A DNA stretch of 64,000 nucleotides from Nocardia sp. NBC_01503 (GTDB lineage: Bacteria > Actinomycetota > Actinomycetes > Mycobacteriales > Mycobacteriaceae), in assembly GCF_036327755.1 (NCBI RefSeq), contig NZ_CP109596.1:7812001-7876000 (forward strand), given 5' to 3'. The notes under the pieces are model-generated. The model ran no database searches, was not told where the DNA came from, and saw only the letters and a list, made by a program, of their open reading frames with translations. This document shows, one piece after another, positions 28,405-37,432 of the stretch. A program made the translations under genes and the position numbers. Position 1 is the stretch's first letter. Each line of letters begins with the position of its first letter.

Positions 28405-29133
28405 ATGGCCGTACAGGTCGAGATCTGGACCGATATCAACTGCCCGTTCTGCTATCTGGGCAAGCGGCGGTTCGAGGAGGCCCTCGAAGCGTTCCCGCAC
28501 CGCGACGATGTGCGGGTGGTGCACAAATCCTTCGAGCTGGATCCGACGCTGCCGCGCGATCACAGTGATGCGGTGGTACCGCATATCGCGGAGAAGTACG
28601 GGATCAGCGAGGCGCAGGCCGCGGCGAATGAGCGCGGAATCGGTGCGCAGGCCGAGGCGGCGGGGCTGACCTATCTGACCTCGGGCCGCGACTTCGGCAA
28701 TAGCTTCGATATGCATCGGCTGCTGCACTTCGCGCTGGAGCAGGGGCGGCAGGAGGCGCTGTTGGACGCGCTGTACGCCGCCAATTTCGCGGAGGACGCA
28801 CCCTTGTTCGGGGATGCCGAGCGGTTGGTCCGGGTCGCGGTCGGGGCCGGATTCGAGGAGGCGGCGGTGCGCGCCGTACTCGATGACCCCAATGCCTTTG
28901 CCGAGGCGGTGCGGTCCGATGAGGCCGAGGCCGCCGCGCTGGGTGCGCGCGGTGTGCCGTTCTTCGTGATCGATCGCAAGTACGGGGTCTCCGGTGCGCA
29001 ACCGCCCGAGGTGTTCGCGCAGGCGCTCGAACAGGCGTGGAGTGATCATGCGCCGAAATTGGTGACCCTGACCGGCGCCGAGGATGCCGAGGCGTGCGGT
29101 CCGGACGGTTGCGCTGTGCCGGAACGGAATTGA
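28405..29133 (+). CDS. DsbA-family oxidoreductase, FrnE-like
   Basis: This 242-residue thioredoxin-fold protein begins VEIWTDINCPFCYLGKRRFEEAL; the CPFC active site lies near residue 18. A helical insertion follows (AAANERGIGAQAEAAGL, FDMHRLLHFALEQGRQEAL), then the cis-Pro loop GARGVPFFVIDRKYGVSGAQP. It lacks a signal peptide, so it acts in the cytoplasm, as FrnE does in Deinococcus redox stress. The C-terminal CGPDGC adds a second cysteine pair. The ATG at 28405 follows GAGTGAGG. It is divergent from the ECF41 sigma gene and converges on the next gene with a 3-bp gap. Confidence 0.88.
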   Translation: MAVQVEIWTDINCPFCYLGKRRFEEALEAFPHRDDVRVVHKSFELDPTLPRDHSDAVVPHIAEKYGISEAQAAANERGIGAQAEAAGLTYLTSGRDFGNSFDMHRLLHFALEQGRQEALLDALYAANFAEDAPLFGDAERLVRVAVGAGFEEAAVRAVLDDPNAFAEAVRSDEAEAAALGARGVPFFVIDRKYGVSGAQPPEVFAQALEQAWSDHAPKLVTLTGAEDAEACGPDGCAVPERN

Positions 29134-29136
29134 CGA

Positions 29137-29550
29137 TCAGCTGAGTTTCGCGCGGGTGGTGTGGACGCGGCGCAGGGCGACCGCGACCAGGAGCCATACC
29201 ACCGCCAGCGAAATCGACAGTCCCAGCACGTAATCGCGGTTCAGAATAGTCGGATTACCGGAAAGCGCTCCGGCCCGGCCGATGACCGGCACCGCGATGA
29301 GTGCCAGCGTGACGGTGCATACCGTGCCGCAGGCGACCGGCGCCCACCACGATGCCGGGAGCACGCGGCGGGCGGCGACGCCGAGAGTTGCCGCGATCGG
29401 GGCGAATACGCCGTCGTGCAAGAGGATTCCGCCCGCGAACCACAGCGCCACCGAGCGCAGATCCGTCGGATTCATATCCAGTAGCAGGCTGATGCCGTAC
29501 CAGCCGAGCCATACTCCCAGCGCGATCAGCAATATACGAATCACCGTCAT
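29137..29550 (-). CDS. Small multi-pass membrane protein
   Basis: The 137-residue protein has about four transmembrane helices (TVIRILLIALGVWLGWYGISLLL; LRSVALWFAGGILLHDGVFAPIAATLGV; WAPVACGTVCTVTLALIAVPVIG; YVLGLSISLAVVWLLVAVALRRV). I do not recognise a named family. Its start codon overlaps the stop of the molybdopterin oxidoreductase gene (ATGA, 29547-29550) with GAGGTG upstream, so it is translationally coupled and may be a partner of that membrane enzyme. Confidence 0.8.
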   Translation of the reverse strand: MTVIRILLIALGVWLGWYGISLLLDMNPTDLRSVALWFAGGILLHDGVFAPIAATLGVAARRVLPASWWAPVACGTVCTVTLALIAVPVIGRAGALSGNPTILNRDYVLGLSISLAVVWLLVAVALRRVHTTRAKLS

Positions 29551-31139
29551 GACAGCACCTCGATGCTCGAAAGCCATTTGGTTTGCAGGACACCGGGACG
29601 GTTGGGGGCGATCAGACGGCAGGGGTAGCCGTGATCCACGGTGAGGTCCTCGCCGTTGAGGCGCAGGGCCACCAGGGTGGCGGCGTCGATCGCGTGGCGG
29701 CTCGGCAGTACCGAGGTGCGGTAGAGACCACCGGATTCCAGGGATTCGAAACGCACGTCACCGCCGTGGAATTCGCCGACCGCGGCGAGTAGATCGCGCA
29801 GGCGGACACCGGTCCACCGAGCCTCGGCGCTCCAGCCTTCGACGCAGGCGATCGGGAGTTCGGCCGCCGTCTGAGGTAGGGCGGCGAGATCGGCGCGGGT
29901 GAACTCGCGTTGTCGACCGCCGACCCTGACTTCGAGACGGTACGCGGGATCCCGCGCCGTGGTCTCCACACCGGCGTCGGCGGCGGAGCGGTTGACCGGA
30001 ACGCCCTGCGGCCCTTGGCCACTGCGCGGTGCGAGCACCGAAATCCAGCGTAGGAACGGCACCGTCTGCCCCGCCACCGCCAGGCCCGCGACCACCGCCG
30101 CGATTCCAGCCGTGCTCAGCACCGCGCGCCGGGAGATGCCGGTGGATGCCACCGGTGTACCGGGCTGCTGCTGTGCGACTTCACCTTCCGGCCGGTGCGC
30201 ACCTTCGGGATCGGGCTGTCCCGCGGATTCGGACTCGGGCGGTGCGACCACCGGTCGACTCAATGCCGTGTGCACGATGGGGAGCTTCACCGCCAGGTGT
30301 ATCGCGAGCGCGCCCGCCGCGACATACGCCATGGCGTAATGCGTTGTGGTGAAGAAGAACTTCCACGGATAGAACTGGGCCGTATTGAACAGCCCCGTAA
30401 CCAGCTGGAAGATCACCGAACCCACCAGCAGCGCAATGGAACCGCGCTCCAGCATCCGCACCGGATTGCCGATGAGCGGGCGACCGAACAGCCGCGGGTA
30501 CACCGCCCACAGCTTGACCAGCAGCAGCGGCATCGCGATAACTCCCGAGATCACATGCGCGCCCTGGGTGAACCGATACAGCCACACCGGATTCGCGGGC
30601 CAATAGAACCACGTCGGCGGATGCTGAATCCAATGACTGATCAGCCCGGTCAGGAAGCAGAGGGTAATGCTGACACCGAGCGCGATCCCCACCCGCGCCG
30701 CCACCGCCGGACCGCGAGCAGTCGAGATCCGCGTAGCGATGGACTCGGGCAGGATCAGGGCAGAGGACATCGGAGGCATATGCGCCAGCGCTCCGGCGGC
30801 CACACGAGCACCCGCACGCTTGCCCCGCACATGATCGCCCGAAGAGGTCGCGGGCGAACGACCACTCGAATGCGCCGGGGGCACGGGTTCGACCGGATGC
30901 TGTGCCGATACGGGAGCGCTCACCTCGGAGACAGTGGCGTCCGATCGCGTGGTCCGGGCTCCTTCTACAGCCCGGGTATCCGCGCCGGAGGGTTCGTCGA
31001 GATCGGGCCGTTCGACCGATGCCGTGGAGCTGGCCGGTCCGTCTGCCCGCGATTCACAGCTGCGAGATGATTGCATGCCTTGCTCCATCGCATCCATTGC
31101 GCCGGACGCGTTTTCGGGGGTAGTCGGCTCGGTGGGCAT
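29547..31139 (-). CDS. Fused cytochrome b-like membrane domain and molybdopterin oxidoreductase (SUOX-like)
   Basis: The 530-residue protein has a Ser/Pro-rich N-terminus of about 120 residues, then about four to five transmembrane helices with several histidines suited to heme b (LISHWIQHPP, FTQGAHVISGVIAMPLLL, TTTHYAMAYVAAGALAIHL). An internal twin-arginine-like hydrophobic segment (ISRRAVLSTAGIAAVVAGLAVAG, about 335-357) leads to a sulfite-oxidase-type Mo-cofactor domain with the cysteine ligand in IACVEGWSAEARWTGV and DHGYPCRLIAPNRPGVLQTKWL. It likely passes electrons between an external molybdenum site and the membrane. It begins 3 bp after the DUF2064 gene. The true start could be as late as 30779. 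Confidence 0.82.
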   Translation of the reverse strand: MPTEPTTPENASGAMDAMEQGMQSSRSCESRADGPASSTASVERPDLDEPSGADTRAVEGARTTRSDATVSEVSAPVSAQHPVEPVPPAHSSGRSPATSSGDHVRGKRAGARVAAGALAHMPPMSSALILPESIATRISTARGPAVAARVGIALGVSITLCFLTGLISHWIQHPPTWFYWPANPVWLYRFTQGAHVISGVIAMPLLLVKLWAVYPRLFGRPLIGNPVRMLERGSIALLVGSVIFQLVTGLFNTAQFYPWKFFFTTTHYAMAYVAAGALAIHLAVKLPIVHTALSRPVVAPPESESAGQPDPEGAHRPEGEVAQQQPGTPVASTGISRRAVLSTAGIAAVVAGLAVAGQTVPFLRWISVLAPRSGQGPQGVPVNRSAADAGVETTARDPAYRLEVRVGGRQREFTRADLAALPQTAAELPIACVEGWSAEARWTGVRLRDLLAAVGEFHGGDVRFESLESGGLYRTSVLPSRHAIDAATLVALRLNGEDLTVDHGYPCRLIAPNRPGVLQTKWLSSIEVLS

Positions 31140-31142
31140 GGG

Positions 31143-31832
31143 TTACAGCAGCGCCGGGGTGTGCGCCGCACTGAGCCTTTCGAAGGTGGTGGCGAAGCGG
31201 CCGTGGGAGTGCGCGGCGACGGTCAGGGCGTCGTCGTAGGTATCCACATCGGTGAGGATGGGGAGGCGGTGGACGCGGTATCCGCAGCCGCGCACGGCTT
31301 CTCGGGTCAAGTCGCCGGTGCGGGAGGTGGACATGGGGACCTCGACGAGGAGGCGGGCGGGGCGGGGGTCGGTCAAACCCAGTGCCCACCAGCCACCGTC
31401 GGCGGCGGGGCCGAGGACGGCGTCCTCGCTGGCGATCAGGTGGGTGGCGGAGCGGGCCAGGAGTTCAGGGCCCGCCTGCGGAGTGTCCATGCCGATCTGC
31501 AGGACCGGGAGGCCGAAGTGGGCGGCGTCGGCGTGCGCGTTGGCGAGGCGCTCGCCGAAGCTGTTGCCGCGCTGGGGAACCACGGTGAACTCACGCAGGG
31601 TGTCGGCGAGGGTATCGGCCTCCTCGGCGGCGGCGAGGGTGCCGGTCCAGGCGACCATGCGGTGTTGAATACCGCTGGCACGCACCGCGGTCAGGGTGTC
31701 CAGCAGGGACGCGGCGGCCAGTCTGGCCGCATCGCGGGGTGAGAAGGGTGGTGTCAGACGGGTTTTGGCGAAGCCCGCGATGGGGGCCTTGGCGATGATG
31801 AGCAGGGTGGCGGGGATGGCGGATGGCCTCAT
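31143..31832 (-). CDS. DUF2064 / TIGR04282-type nucleotidyl- or glycosyltransferase
   Basis: The 229-residue protein has the GT-A-like fold of the DUF2064 family: LLIIAKAPIAGFAKTRL at the N-terminus, RMVAWTG, QRGNSFGERLANAHADA, the acidic metal site LQIGMDTPQ, and AVLGPAADGGWWALGL. The family is found beside GT2 glycosyltransferases in clusters of unknown product; some members are annotated in arsenosugar synthesis. The ATG at 31832 overlaps the stop of the preceding GT2 gene (ATGA), so the two are translationally coupled and probably act on the same sugar precursor. Confidence 0.85.
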   Translation of the reverse strand: MRPSAIPATLLIIAKAPIAGFAKTRLTPPFSPRDAARLAAASLLDTLTAVRASGIQHRMVAWTGTLAAAEEADTLADTLREFTVVPQRGNSFGERLANAHADAAHFGLPVLQIGMDTPQAGPELLARSATHLIASEDAVLGPAADGGWWALGLTDPRPARLLVEVPMSTSRTGDLTREAVRGCGYRVHRLPILTDVDTYDDALTVAAHSHGRFATTFERLSAAHTPALL

Positions 31833-32494
31833 CGGACGCTCCAGAAGTCTTTGGCGGCGCGGATGGTGCCGCGCCACGAGCCGGAAACCTTGGACTCACC
31901 GTGGGTGCGTGGCCGGTAGGTGATATCGCGTTCGACCAGTCGCCAGCCGGAATGCGCCGCGGCGACCAGCAATTCGAGCGGATAGCCGGAGCGCCGGTGC
32001 AGTGGCCCCAGGTCCAGCAGGCGGGCGCGGTGCACCACGCGCATGGCCGCCACATCGTGGACGGCCAGGCCGTAGCGATGGCGCAGCCGGGCGGCGACGA
32101 TCTGATTGCCGAGCCGGGCATGCCACGGCCAGGCGCCGGCGCGGTGTGGGCGACGACGGCCCACCACCATGTCCACATCGGGGCCGAGTTCGGCTACCAG
32201 GGCGGGTAATTCGCGCGGGTCCATGGAGCCGTCACCGTCCAGGACCGCCACCACCTCGGTACGGGCGGCGTGCACGCCCGCTTGAACGGCGCTGCCGTAG
32301 CCCGGCTCGGGTTCGGCGACGACGGTCGCACCGGCGAGTCTGGCGACGGCGGCGGTGGCATCGGTGGAGCCGTTGTCCACCACGATCACCCGATAGTCGC
32401 GTGGGATTGCCGAGAGTACGCCGGGCAGTGCGCCCGCTTCGTCCTTACACGGGATCACGACGGTGACTCCGCGTTCCAGCTTGGATTCGGTCAC
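31829..32494 (-). CDS. Family 2 glycosyltransferase
   Basis: The 221-residue cytoplasmic protein is a GT2 enzyme: VTVVIPCKDEAGALPGVLSAIP (nucleotide binding), VIVVDNGSTDATAA, and the metal-binding VLDGDGSMDPRELPALV. Acceptor-side residues lie in HDVAAMRVVHRARLLDLG and HGESKVSGSWRGTIRAAKDFW, the latter typical of polyprenyl-phosphate sugar transferases. There are no C-terminal transmembrane helices. It begins a gene set (GT2, DUF2064, Mo-oxidoreductase, membrane protein) transcribed leftward and divergent from the GT-C-like gene. The GTG at 32494 is chosen; a GTG at 32515 is possible. Confidence 0.86.
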   Translation of the reverse strand: MTESKLERGVTVVIPCKDEAGALPGVLSAIPRDYRVIVVDNGSTDATAAVARLAGATVVAEPEPGYGSAVQAGVHAARTEVVAVLDGDGSMDPRELPALVAELGPDVDMVVGRRRPHRAGAWPWHARLGNQIVAARLRHRYGLAVHDVAAMRVVHRARLLDLGPLHRRSGYPLELLVAAAHSGWRLVERDITYRPRTHGESKVSGSWRGTIRAAKDFWSVR

Positions 32495-32610
32495 CCCATG
32501 ACCGTAGGGCCGCACGTGCGGTTTTCACCGGAAGTCACCGGTGACGAAAGTGTGACGAGACCTGGACCGACGCTCATTTCACCGCGAGTCGGGGGATTGC
32601 GCGGCCTAGG

Positions 32611-34452
32611 GTGGAACCCGTGCGGAACGCCCCCGTCCTGACTCCCCCACGCCGCCTCACCGGTCGCGCCGATCTGTACTGCGCGATCGCCGGAGCGGTG
32701 CTCGTCGCGACCGCTTTCCTGGTCCCGCGAATACTCGGCGAACGCGAGCGCGGGCGGTTGTTCGCGGGAGCCGCACCGATCTTCGGAAACTGGCTGCCGC
32801 ATATCGGCTGGGGCACCGCCCCGGCGATCGGCATCGCCGCACTGGTCATCGTCTACGGTCCGGAGCTCGCACACCGCCTCCCCTGGCGGCGCGCCCTGCT
32901 CCTCACCTGGGTGACCGCCGCGGCCTGGGCGTTCGCACTGGCGATGGTCGACGGCTGGCAACGCGGCTTCGCCGGTCGCCTGACCACCCGCGACGAATAC
33001 CTGCACGAGGTCGGCGGCGTCCACGACATAGCCGCCATGTTGCGCGGATTCTCCAGTCGCATACTCGATTTCCAGCCCGACTCCTGGACCACCCACGTCT
33101 CCGGACATCCGCCGGGGGCGTTGCTCACCTTCGTGCTGCTGGACCGCCTGGGGCTGGGCGGCGGAGCCTGGGCAGCCCTGCTGTGTGTCCTCGTCGGTTC
33201 CAGCGTGGCCGTGGCCGTTCCGGTGACGATCCGCGTTCTCGGAGCCGCGAGCACCGGCTCCGAGAACACCGGTCGCCCAGGTCGATCCGAGATGAAGACG
33301 GTAATCCGGGCGGGGCACGCAGACCTCGGCGCGCCACCGGTGGAGTCCGGCCCGGCTGATCTCGGCCGTCGCGCGGGCGGCGCGACTCCCCGAACCAGCG
33401 CCACCACCCCAGGTTCCAGCGCGAACCGCGAAGCCGTGAGTGCCGCGGAATGGCGGTCGCGGGCGGCACTGCCGTTTCTCGCGCTCGCCCCGGCGGCGAT
33501 CTGGATCGCGGTCTCGGCGGATGGGCTGTTCGCCGGAGTGACCGCATGGGCGGTGGCGCTGCTGGCCATTGCCACTCGGCAGCAACGGAATTGGGTGCTC
33601 GCGGCCATCGGTGCGGGACTGCTCTTCGGCTACGGGATATTCCTGAGCTACGGACTTGTGCTGATGGCGGTTCCGGCCGCGGCCATACTTATCGCTCGGA
33701 CACTGCGACCGGCCGTGCCAGCGCTCCTGGGCGTACTGCTGGTGGTATTCGCGTTCAAGGCGGCCGGATTCTGGTGGCTGGACGGGTATCACCTTGTGGT
33801 GCAACGGTATTACCAGGGCATCGCAAGTGATCGGCCGTACTCATATTGGGTGTGGGCCAATCTCGCCGCGACCGTATGCGCGGTGGGGCTGGCGTCCGTC
33901 GCAGCCTTGCACCGGGTGGCGCGTGGGCTCGAGTTCGACACGCTATGGGGCAAACGAGATCTGCCGATGATGCCCCGATCGTCCACGCCGAAAACACCGA
34001 CGCGTGAGCCACTCGTGCCGGTTCCCGCGACCGCCCCGGCCGCGGGGACCGCATCGGCTCCGCCGCCGTCGAGCGCCGGTTCGGCCGTATCCGCACCGAT
34101 TTCGGCTGCCATCAGCCCACCTGTCATGGGGGCCGAGCGCTCGAAGCGCAGCGCTGCCCGGCCGGGCCCGTTCGTATTCGCGCAGGCCGCTGCCGGGTGC
34201 GTGGACCGGGTCCGGCGCTGGCGGGCCGCGGTCGATCCGGTGGCGCTGGTGACTGCGGCCGGGGTGATCGCACTACTGCTGGCTGATCTCAGTGGGTTGA
34301 GTAAGGCTGAGACGGAACGGATTTGGTTGCCGTTCGATGTGTGGGTGCTGGCGGGGGCCGCACTCTTGCCCGCACGGGGTGTGCGGGTGTGGTTGGGGGT
34401 GCAGGCGGTGGGGGCGCTCGTACTTGTTCATGTCATTCTGACGAATTGGTGA
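32611..34452 (+). CDS. Multi-pass membrane protein, GT-C glycosyltransferase-like
   Basis: The 613-residue protein has about 11-12 hydrophobic segments. The external loop after the third helix holds DEYLHEVGGVHDIAAMLRGF and SWTTHVSGHPPGALLTFVLLDRLG; the HPPG motif and acidic residues recall GT-C transferases that use polyprenyl-phosphate sugars. Two Ser/Pro/Ala-rich inserts (about 215-280 and 450-530) interrupt the helices, which is unusual. The gene starts at GTG 32611 or 32620; TAGGGT just before 32620 looks like a -10 element for a leaderless mRNA. It is followed directly by the two-component system. Confidence 0.72.
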   Translation: MEPVRNAPVLTPPRRLTGRADLYCAIAGAVLVATAFLVPRILGERERGRLFAGAAPIFGNWLPHIGWGTAPAIGIAALVIVYGPELAHRLPWRRALLLTWVTAAAWAFALAMVDGWQRGFAGRLTTRDEYLHEVGGVHDIAAMLRGFSSRILDFQPDSWTTHVSGHPPGALLTFVLLDRLGLGGGAWAALLCVLVGSSVAVAVPVTIRVLGAASTGSENTGRPGRSEMKTVIRAGHADLGAPPVESGPADLGRRAGGATPRTSATTPGSSANREAVSAAEWRSRAALPFLALAPAAIWIAVSADGLFAGVTAWAVALLAIATRQQRNWVLAAIGAGLLFGYGIFLSYGLVLMAVPAAAILIARTLRPAVPALLGVLLVVFAFKAAGFWWLDGYHLVVQRYYQGIASDRPYSYWVWANLAATVCAVGLASVAALHRVARGLEFDTLWGKRDLPMMPRSSTPKTPTREPLVPVPATAPAAGTASAPPPSSAGSAVSAPISAAISPPVMGAERSKRSAARPGPFVFAQAAAGCVDRVRRWRAAVDPVALVTAAGVIALLLADLSGLSKAETERIWLPFDVWVLAGAALLPARGVRVWLGVQAVGALVLVHVILTNW

Positions 34453-34457
34453 TACGT

Positions 34458-35153
34458 ATGCGCATTCTGGTGGCCGATGACGATCCTGTTGTCCGCGAAG
34501 TTGTTCGGCGGTATCTGGAGCGGGATGGGCTCGAGGTGATCGAGACCGCGGATGGCCCCGCGACCGCTGAGGTGTTGGCGCGCAATGAGATCGACCTCGC
34601 GGTATTGGATGTGATGATGCCGCCGCCGGATGGGATCGATTTGACTCGGGCGGTGCGGTCGGGGCCGAATCCGGGGACGCCGATCATTCTGCTCACCGCG
34701 CTCGGGGATGAGGATGATCGGGTGATCGGGTTGCAGGCGGGGGCCGATGATTACGTCACCAAGCCGTTCAGTCCGCGCGAGTTGGCTTTGCGGGTGGCCT
34801 CGGTACTGCGGCGGGCGAATCCCCCCGTCACCGGGGATCAGGTGTTGCGCAGTGGGAGTGTGGAGGTGCGGCGGGCCGCGCGGGTGGTGACGGTGGATGG
34901 TGTGCCGGTGGATCTGACGGCGCGGGAGTTCGATCTGCTGGTGTTCCTGCTGTCGAATCAGCAGCGGGTGTTCAGCCGGGATGAGCTGCTGGCGCAGGTA
35001 TGGGGGTGGAGCTTCGGTGATCAATCCACCGTGACCGTGCATATCAAGCGGTTGCGCGCCAAACTCGGGGCGGCGCATCGCATCGATACGGTGTGGGGTC
35101 GCGGATACGCCTGGGGCCGTACCGATTCCGAGGAGGATGGCCGTGCCGACTGA
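34458..35153 (+). CDS. OmpR-family response regulator
   Basis: The 231-residue regulator has a receiver domain (MRILVADDDPVVREVVRRYL; phospho-acceptor Asp51 in LAVLDVMMPPPDGI; DDYVTKPFSPRELALRV) and a winged-helix DNA-binding domain (VPVDLTAREFDLLVFLLSNQ, FSRDELLAQVWGWSFGDQSTVTVHIKRLRAKLG). The ATG at 34458 gives the standard start; a GTG at 34449 overlapping the previous stop is possible. It overlaps the histidine kinase gene by 17 nt. Its likely targets are the neighbouring envelope genes. Confidence 0.94.
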   Translation: MRILVADDDPVVREVVRRYLERDGLEVIETADGPATAEVLARNEIDLAVLDVMMPPPDGIDLTRAVRSGPNPGTPIILLTALGDEDDRVIGLQAGADDYVTKPFSPRELALRVASVLRRANPPVTGDQVLRSGSVEVRRAARVVTVDGVPVDLTAREFDLLVFLLSNQQRVFSRDELLAQVWGWSFGDQSTVTVHIKRLRAKLGAAHRIDTVWGRGYAWGRTDSEEDGRAD

Positions 35154-36171
35154 TTTGCCGGGCCTGATCGGCTACGCGCTGGCCGCGTCACTGCCGGTGG
35201 TGGTGCTGGGCGCGCTGCTCATGCGCTATCTGCGCAATCGCGCCATGACCACGAGTATGGCCGTGCTGGTATTGATTCCGACGGTCGCCACCCTCTGCGG
35301 CGTGGTGGCGGTGAGCGGGCTCATGTTCACCGACGAGTTCGAGAAGTTCGCGGTGGTGCTGGGTGTGGTCACGGCGGTGACGGTGCCCGCGGCGATTCTG
35401 CTCGGGCGGGCGCAGGCGCGAACCACGGTGTGGGAGCGCGAGATGCTGGAGCAGGAGCGCGCCGCCGAACGCTCACGGCGGGAGTTGGTGGCGTGGGTGA
35501 GTCATGATCTGCGCACGCCCTTGGCCGGGATTCGCGCCATGGGTGAGGCGCTGGCCGACGGGGTGGTGGCGCAGACCGCGGATGTGGAGCGGTACGCGAA
35601 TCAGATTGTGCGCGAGACCAATCGGCTCTCGACCATGGTGGATGACCTGTTCGAGATGTCGAAGATCAACTCCGGGGCCCTGCGACTGACCCTGGAACCG
35701 GTGGATCTACGTGAGCTCATCGATGAGGTGCTGGCGGCCAATCAGCCGACCGCGCGGCGCGCCGGTGTGACGCTCACCGCGCGGCAGCCGGAGCATCGAA
35801 TCCTGGTGGCGGGCAGCGATCACGCGCTCAGCCGGGTGCTCACCAATCTGGTCGCCAATGCGATCGCGCACACCCCGCCGGACGGGCGGATCGATATCTC
35901 CACCGGGATCGACGGCGGGTACGCCTGGGCCCGGGTGGAGGACACCGGTCCCGGTATCGCGCCCACCGATCTGCCGCGCATCTTCGAGGTCGCCTACCGT
36001 GGCACCTCCGCCCGCTCCCCCTCCGCCGATGATCTCGGCAGTAGCAGCGGAATGGGTTTGGCCATCGCGGCCGGGCTGGTCGAGGCGCACCACGGCGATA
36101 TCAGTGCCGAGAATCGCGAGCACGGCGCACGATTCCAGGTTCGGTTGCCGCTACTCGCCGACGCGAATTAG
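35137..36171 (+). CDS. Sensor histidine kinase
   Basis: This 344-residue kinase has three predicted transmembrane helices (about 10-30, 40-62, 70-90) with almost no external loop, a linker coiled coil (TVWEREMLEQERAAERSRREL), and the H-box ELVAWVSHDLRTPLAGIRAMGEAL with phospho-His123. The ATPase domain has the N-box VLTNLVANAIAHTPPDG, DTGPGI and SSGMGLAIAAGLVEAHHG. Lack of a sensory loop suggests it senses the membrane or a partner protein such as the preceding GT-C-like protein. It overlaps the response regulator gene by 17 nt. Confidence 0.94.
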   Translation: MAVPTDLPGLIGYALAASLPVVVLGALLMRYLRNRAMTTSMAVLVLIPTVATLCGVVAVSGLMFTDEFEKFAVVLGVVTAVTVPAAILLGRAQARTTVWEREMLEQERAAERSRRELVAWVSHDLRTPLAGIRAMGEALADGVVAQTADVERYANQIVRETNRLSTMVDDLFEMSKINSGALRLTLEPVDLRELIDEVLAANQPTARRAGVTLTARQPEHRILVAGSDHALSRVLTNLVANAIAHTPPDGRIDISTGIDGGYAWARVEDTGPGIAPTDLPRIFEVAYRGTSARSPSADDLGSSSGMGLAIAAGLVEAHHGDISAENREHGARFQVRLPLLADAN

Positions 36172-36191
36172 TCGCGGCACCGCGGGTGTGG

Positions 36192-36216
36192 ATCCCGGCC
36201 GAAAGCATGCCGGGAT
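36192..36216. repeat. Dispersed palindromic repeat, copy 2
   Basis: The arms ATCCCGGC (36192-36199) and GCCGGGAT (36209-36216) form a perfect 8-bp hairpin in the context GTGTGGATCCCGGCCGAAAG and CATGCCGGGATGACG. It matches copy 1 (11723-11747) over some 34 bp with few changes. It lies between the convergent histidine kinase and epimerase genes. Confidence 0.78.
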
Positions 36217-36237
36217 GACGGAGGGGGCCTACCCGAG

Positions 36238-37293
36238 TCACCGCCATGTGGGGGCACCGACACCCGCGGCCGCGCGCAACGGGGCATGGGCGAAGTCGGT
36301 CAAGCCTGCCTGAGGTGTGATGGCGGCGGTGAAACCCAGGGTGCGGTGGGCTTTTTCGGGGCTGGCGACGATATGCCGGACATCGCCGGAGCGGTATTCG
36401 CCGGTCACCACCGGAGGTTTGCCATCCGCGGCGGTGGCGAGGACGGCGGCTACCTCACCGATGGTGATGGGGTGGCCGGAGGCGATGTTCAGTGGCGTGA
36501 AGGGGGCGAGGGGTCGGGTGAGGGCGGCTACGTTGGCGGCGGCTATATCGCGGACGTGGACGAAATCCCTGGCCTGGCGGCCGTCTTCGAAGACGCGTGG
36601 GGATTCGCCCGCCTCGAGCGCTGAGCGGAAGATGGCGGCTACGCCGGAATACGGTGTATCCCTGGGCATATCGTCGCCGTAGACATTGTGGTAGCGCAGC
36701 GCCGTCACGGTGGAGGCGGTCGCGCTCGCCCAGGCCAGGGCGTAATGCTCCTGCGCCACTTTGCTCGCCGCGTAGAGGCTGCGCGGGTGCAGGGCGGCGG
36801 ATTCGTCGATGGGGGTCCAGTCGAGCGGTTCACCCGAGGGGGCACGGTGGTCGAATATGCCGCTGTCCAGATCGGTGCGCGAGCGCGGGCCGGGGATGAA
36901 ATCGGCTGGGGTGTCGCGGTATCGACCCTCGCCGTAGACCACCATGGAGGAGGCGAGCACCAGGTGCCGGCAGTGCGCGCGATCCATGGCGGCCAGCAGC
37001 ACCGCGGTGCCGAGGTCATTGTGGGCGGCGTAGGCGGGGGCGTCCTGGGCGCTGACCCCCGCGCCGACGACCGCGGCCTGATGACAGACGGCGTCGATAC
37101 CGTGCAGCCGCGCGTCGAGGGCGTCGGGATCACGCACGTCGAGCCGCTGTACGCCGGGTGGCGGGGTGGCGCCGAAACCGTGTGCGGCGGGCAGCATGAG
37201 ATCGACGGCGATCACCTCGTGCCCGGCCTCGGTGAGCGCGGTGTGAATGTGCGAGCCGATGAATCCGGCCGCGCCGGTGAGCAATACCCGCAT
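36238..37293 (-). CDS. NAD-dependent epimerase/dehydratase (extended SDR)
   Basis: The 351-residue enzyme has the Rossmann motif MRVLLTGAAGFIGSHIHTAL, VIAVDL, HQAAVVGAGVS, the catalytic SSMVVYG and YAASK (Y-x-x-x-K), and YHNVYGDDMPRDTPYSGVAAIFRSALE, as in UDP-glucose 4-epimerase-like proteins. The C-terminal substrate part includes FVHVRDIAAANVAAL and NIASGHPITIGEVA. It probably supplies a nucleotide sugar to the adjacent glycosyltransferases. It converges on the two-component system genes. Confidence 0.88.
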   Translation of the reverse strand: MRVLLTGAAGFIGSHIHTALTEAGHEVIAVDLMLPAAHGFGATPPPGVQRLDVRDPDALDARLHGIDAVCHQAAVVGAGVSAQDAPAYAAHNDLGTAVLLAAMDRAHCRHLVLASSMVVYGEGRYRDTPADFIPGPRSRTDLDSGIFDHRAPSGEPLDWTPIDESAALHPRSLYAASKVAQEHYALAWASATASTVTALRYHNVYGDDMPRDTPYSGVAAIFRSALEAGESPRVFEDGRQARDFVHVRDIAAANVAALTRPLAPFTPLNIASGHPITIGEVAAVLATAADGKPPVVTGEYRSGDVRHIVASPEKAHRTLGFTAAITPQAGLTDFAHAPLRAAAGVGAPTWR

Positions 37294-37432
37294 GTCAGGC
37301 CCTTCCGATCGATCGGAGGCTGTGATTGCACGTCATGCGGTCGATTGTGGGCGAGTGCGCCCGAGCCGGCTCGCTCACGCACGGCGTGGCGCGGATTCGT
37401 CAGCGTTTGGTCATCCTCTGGCGCGCGCCGGG

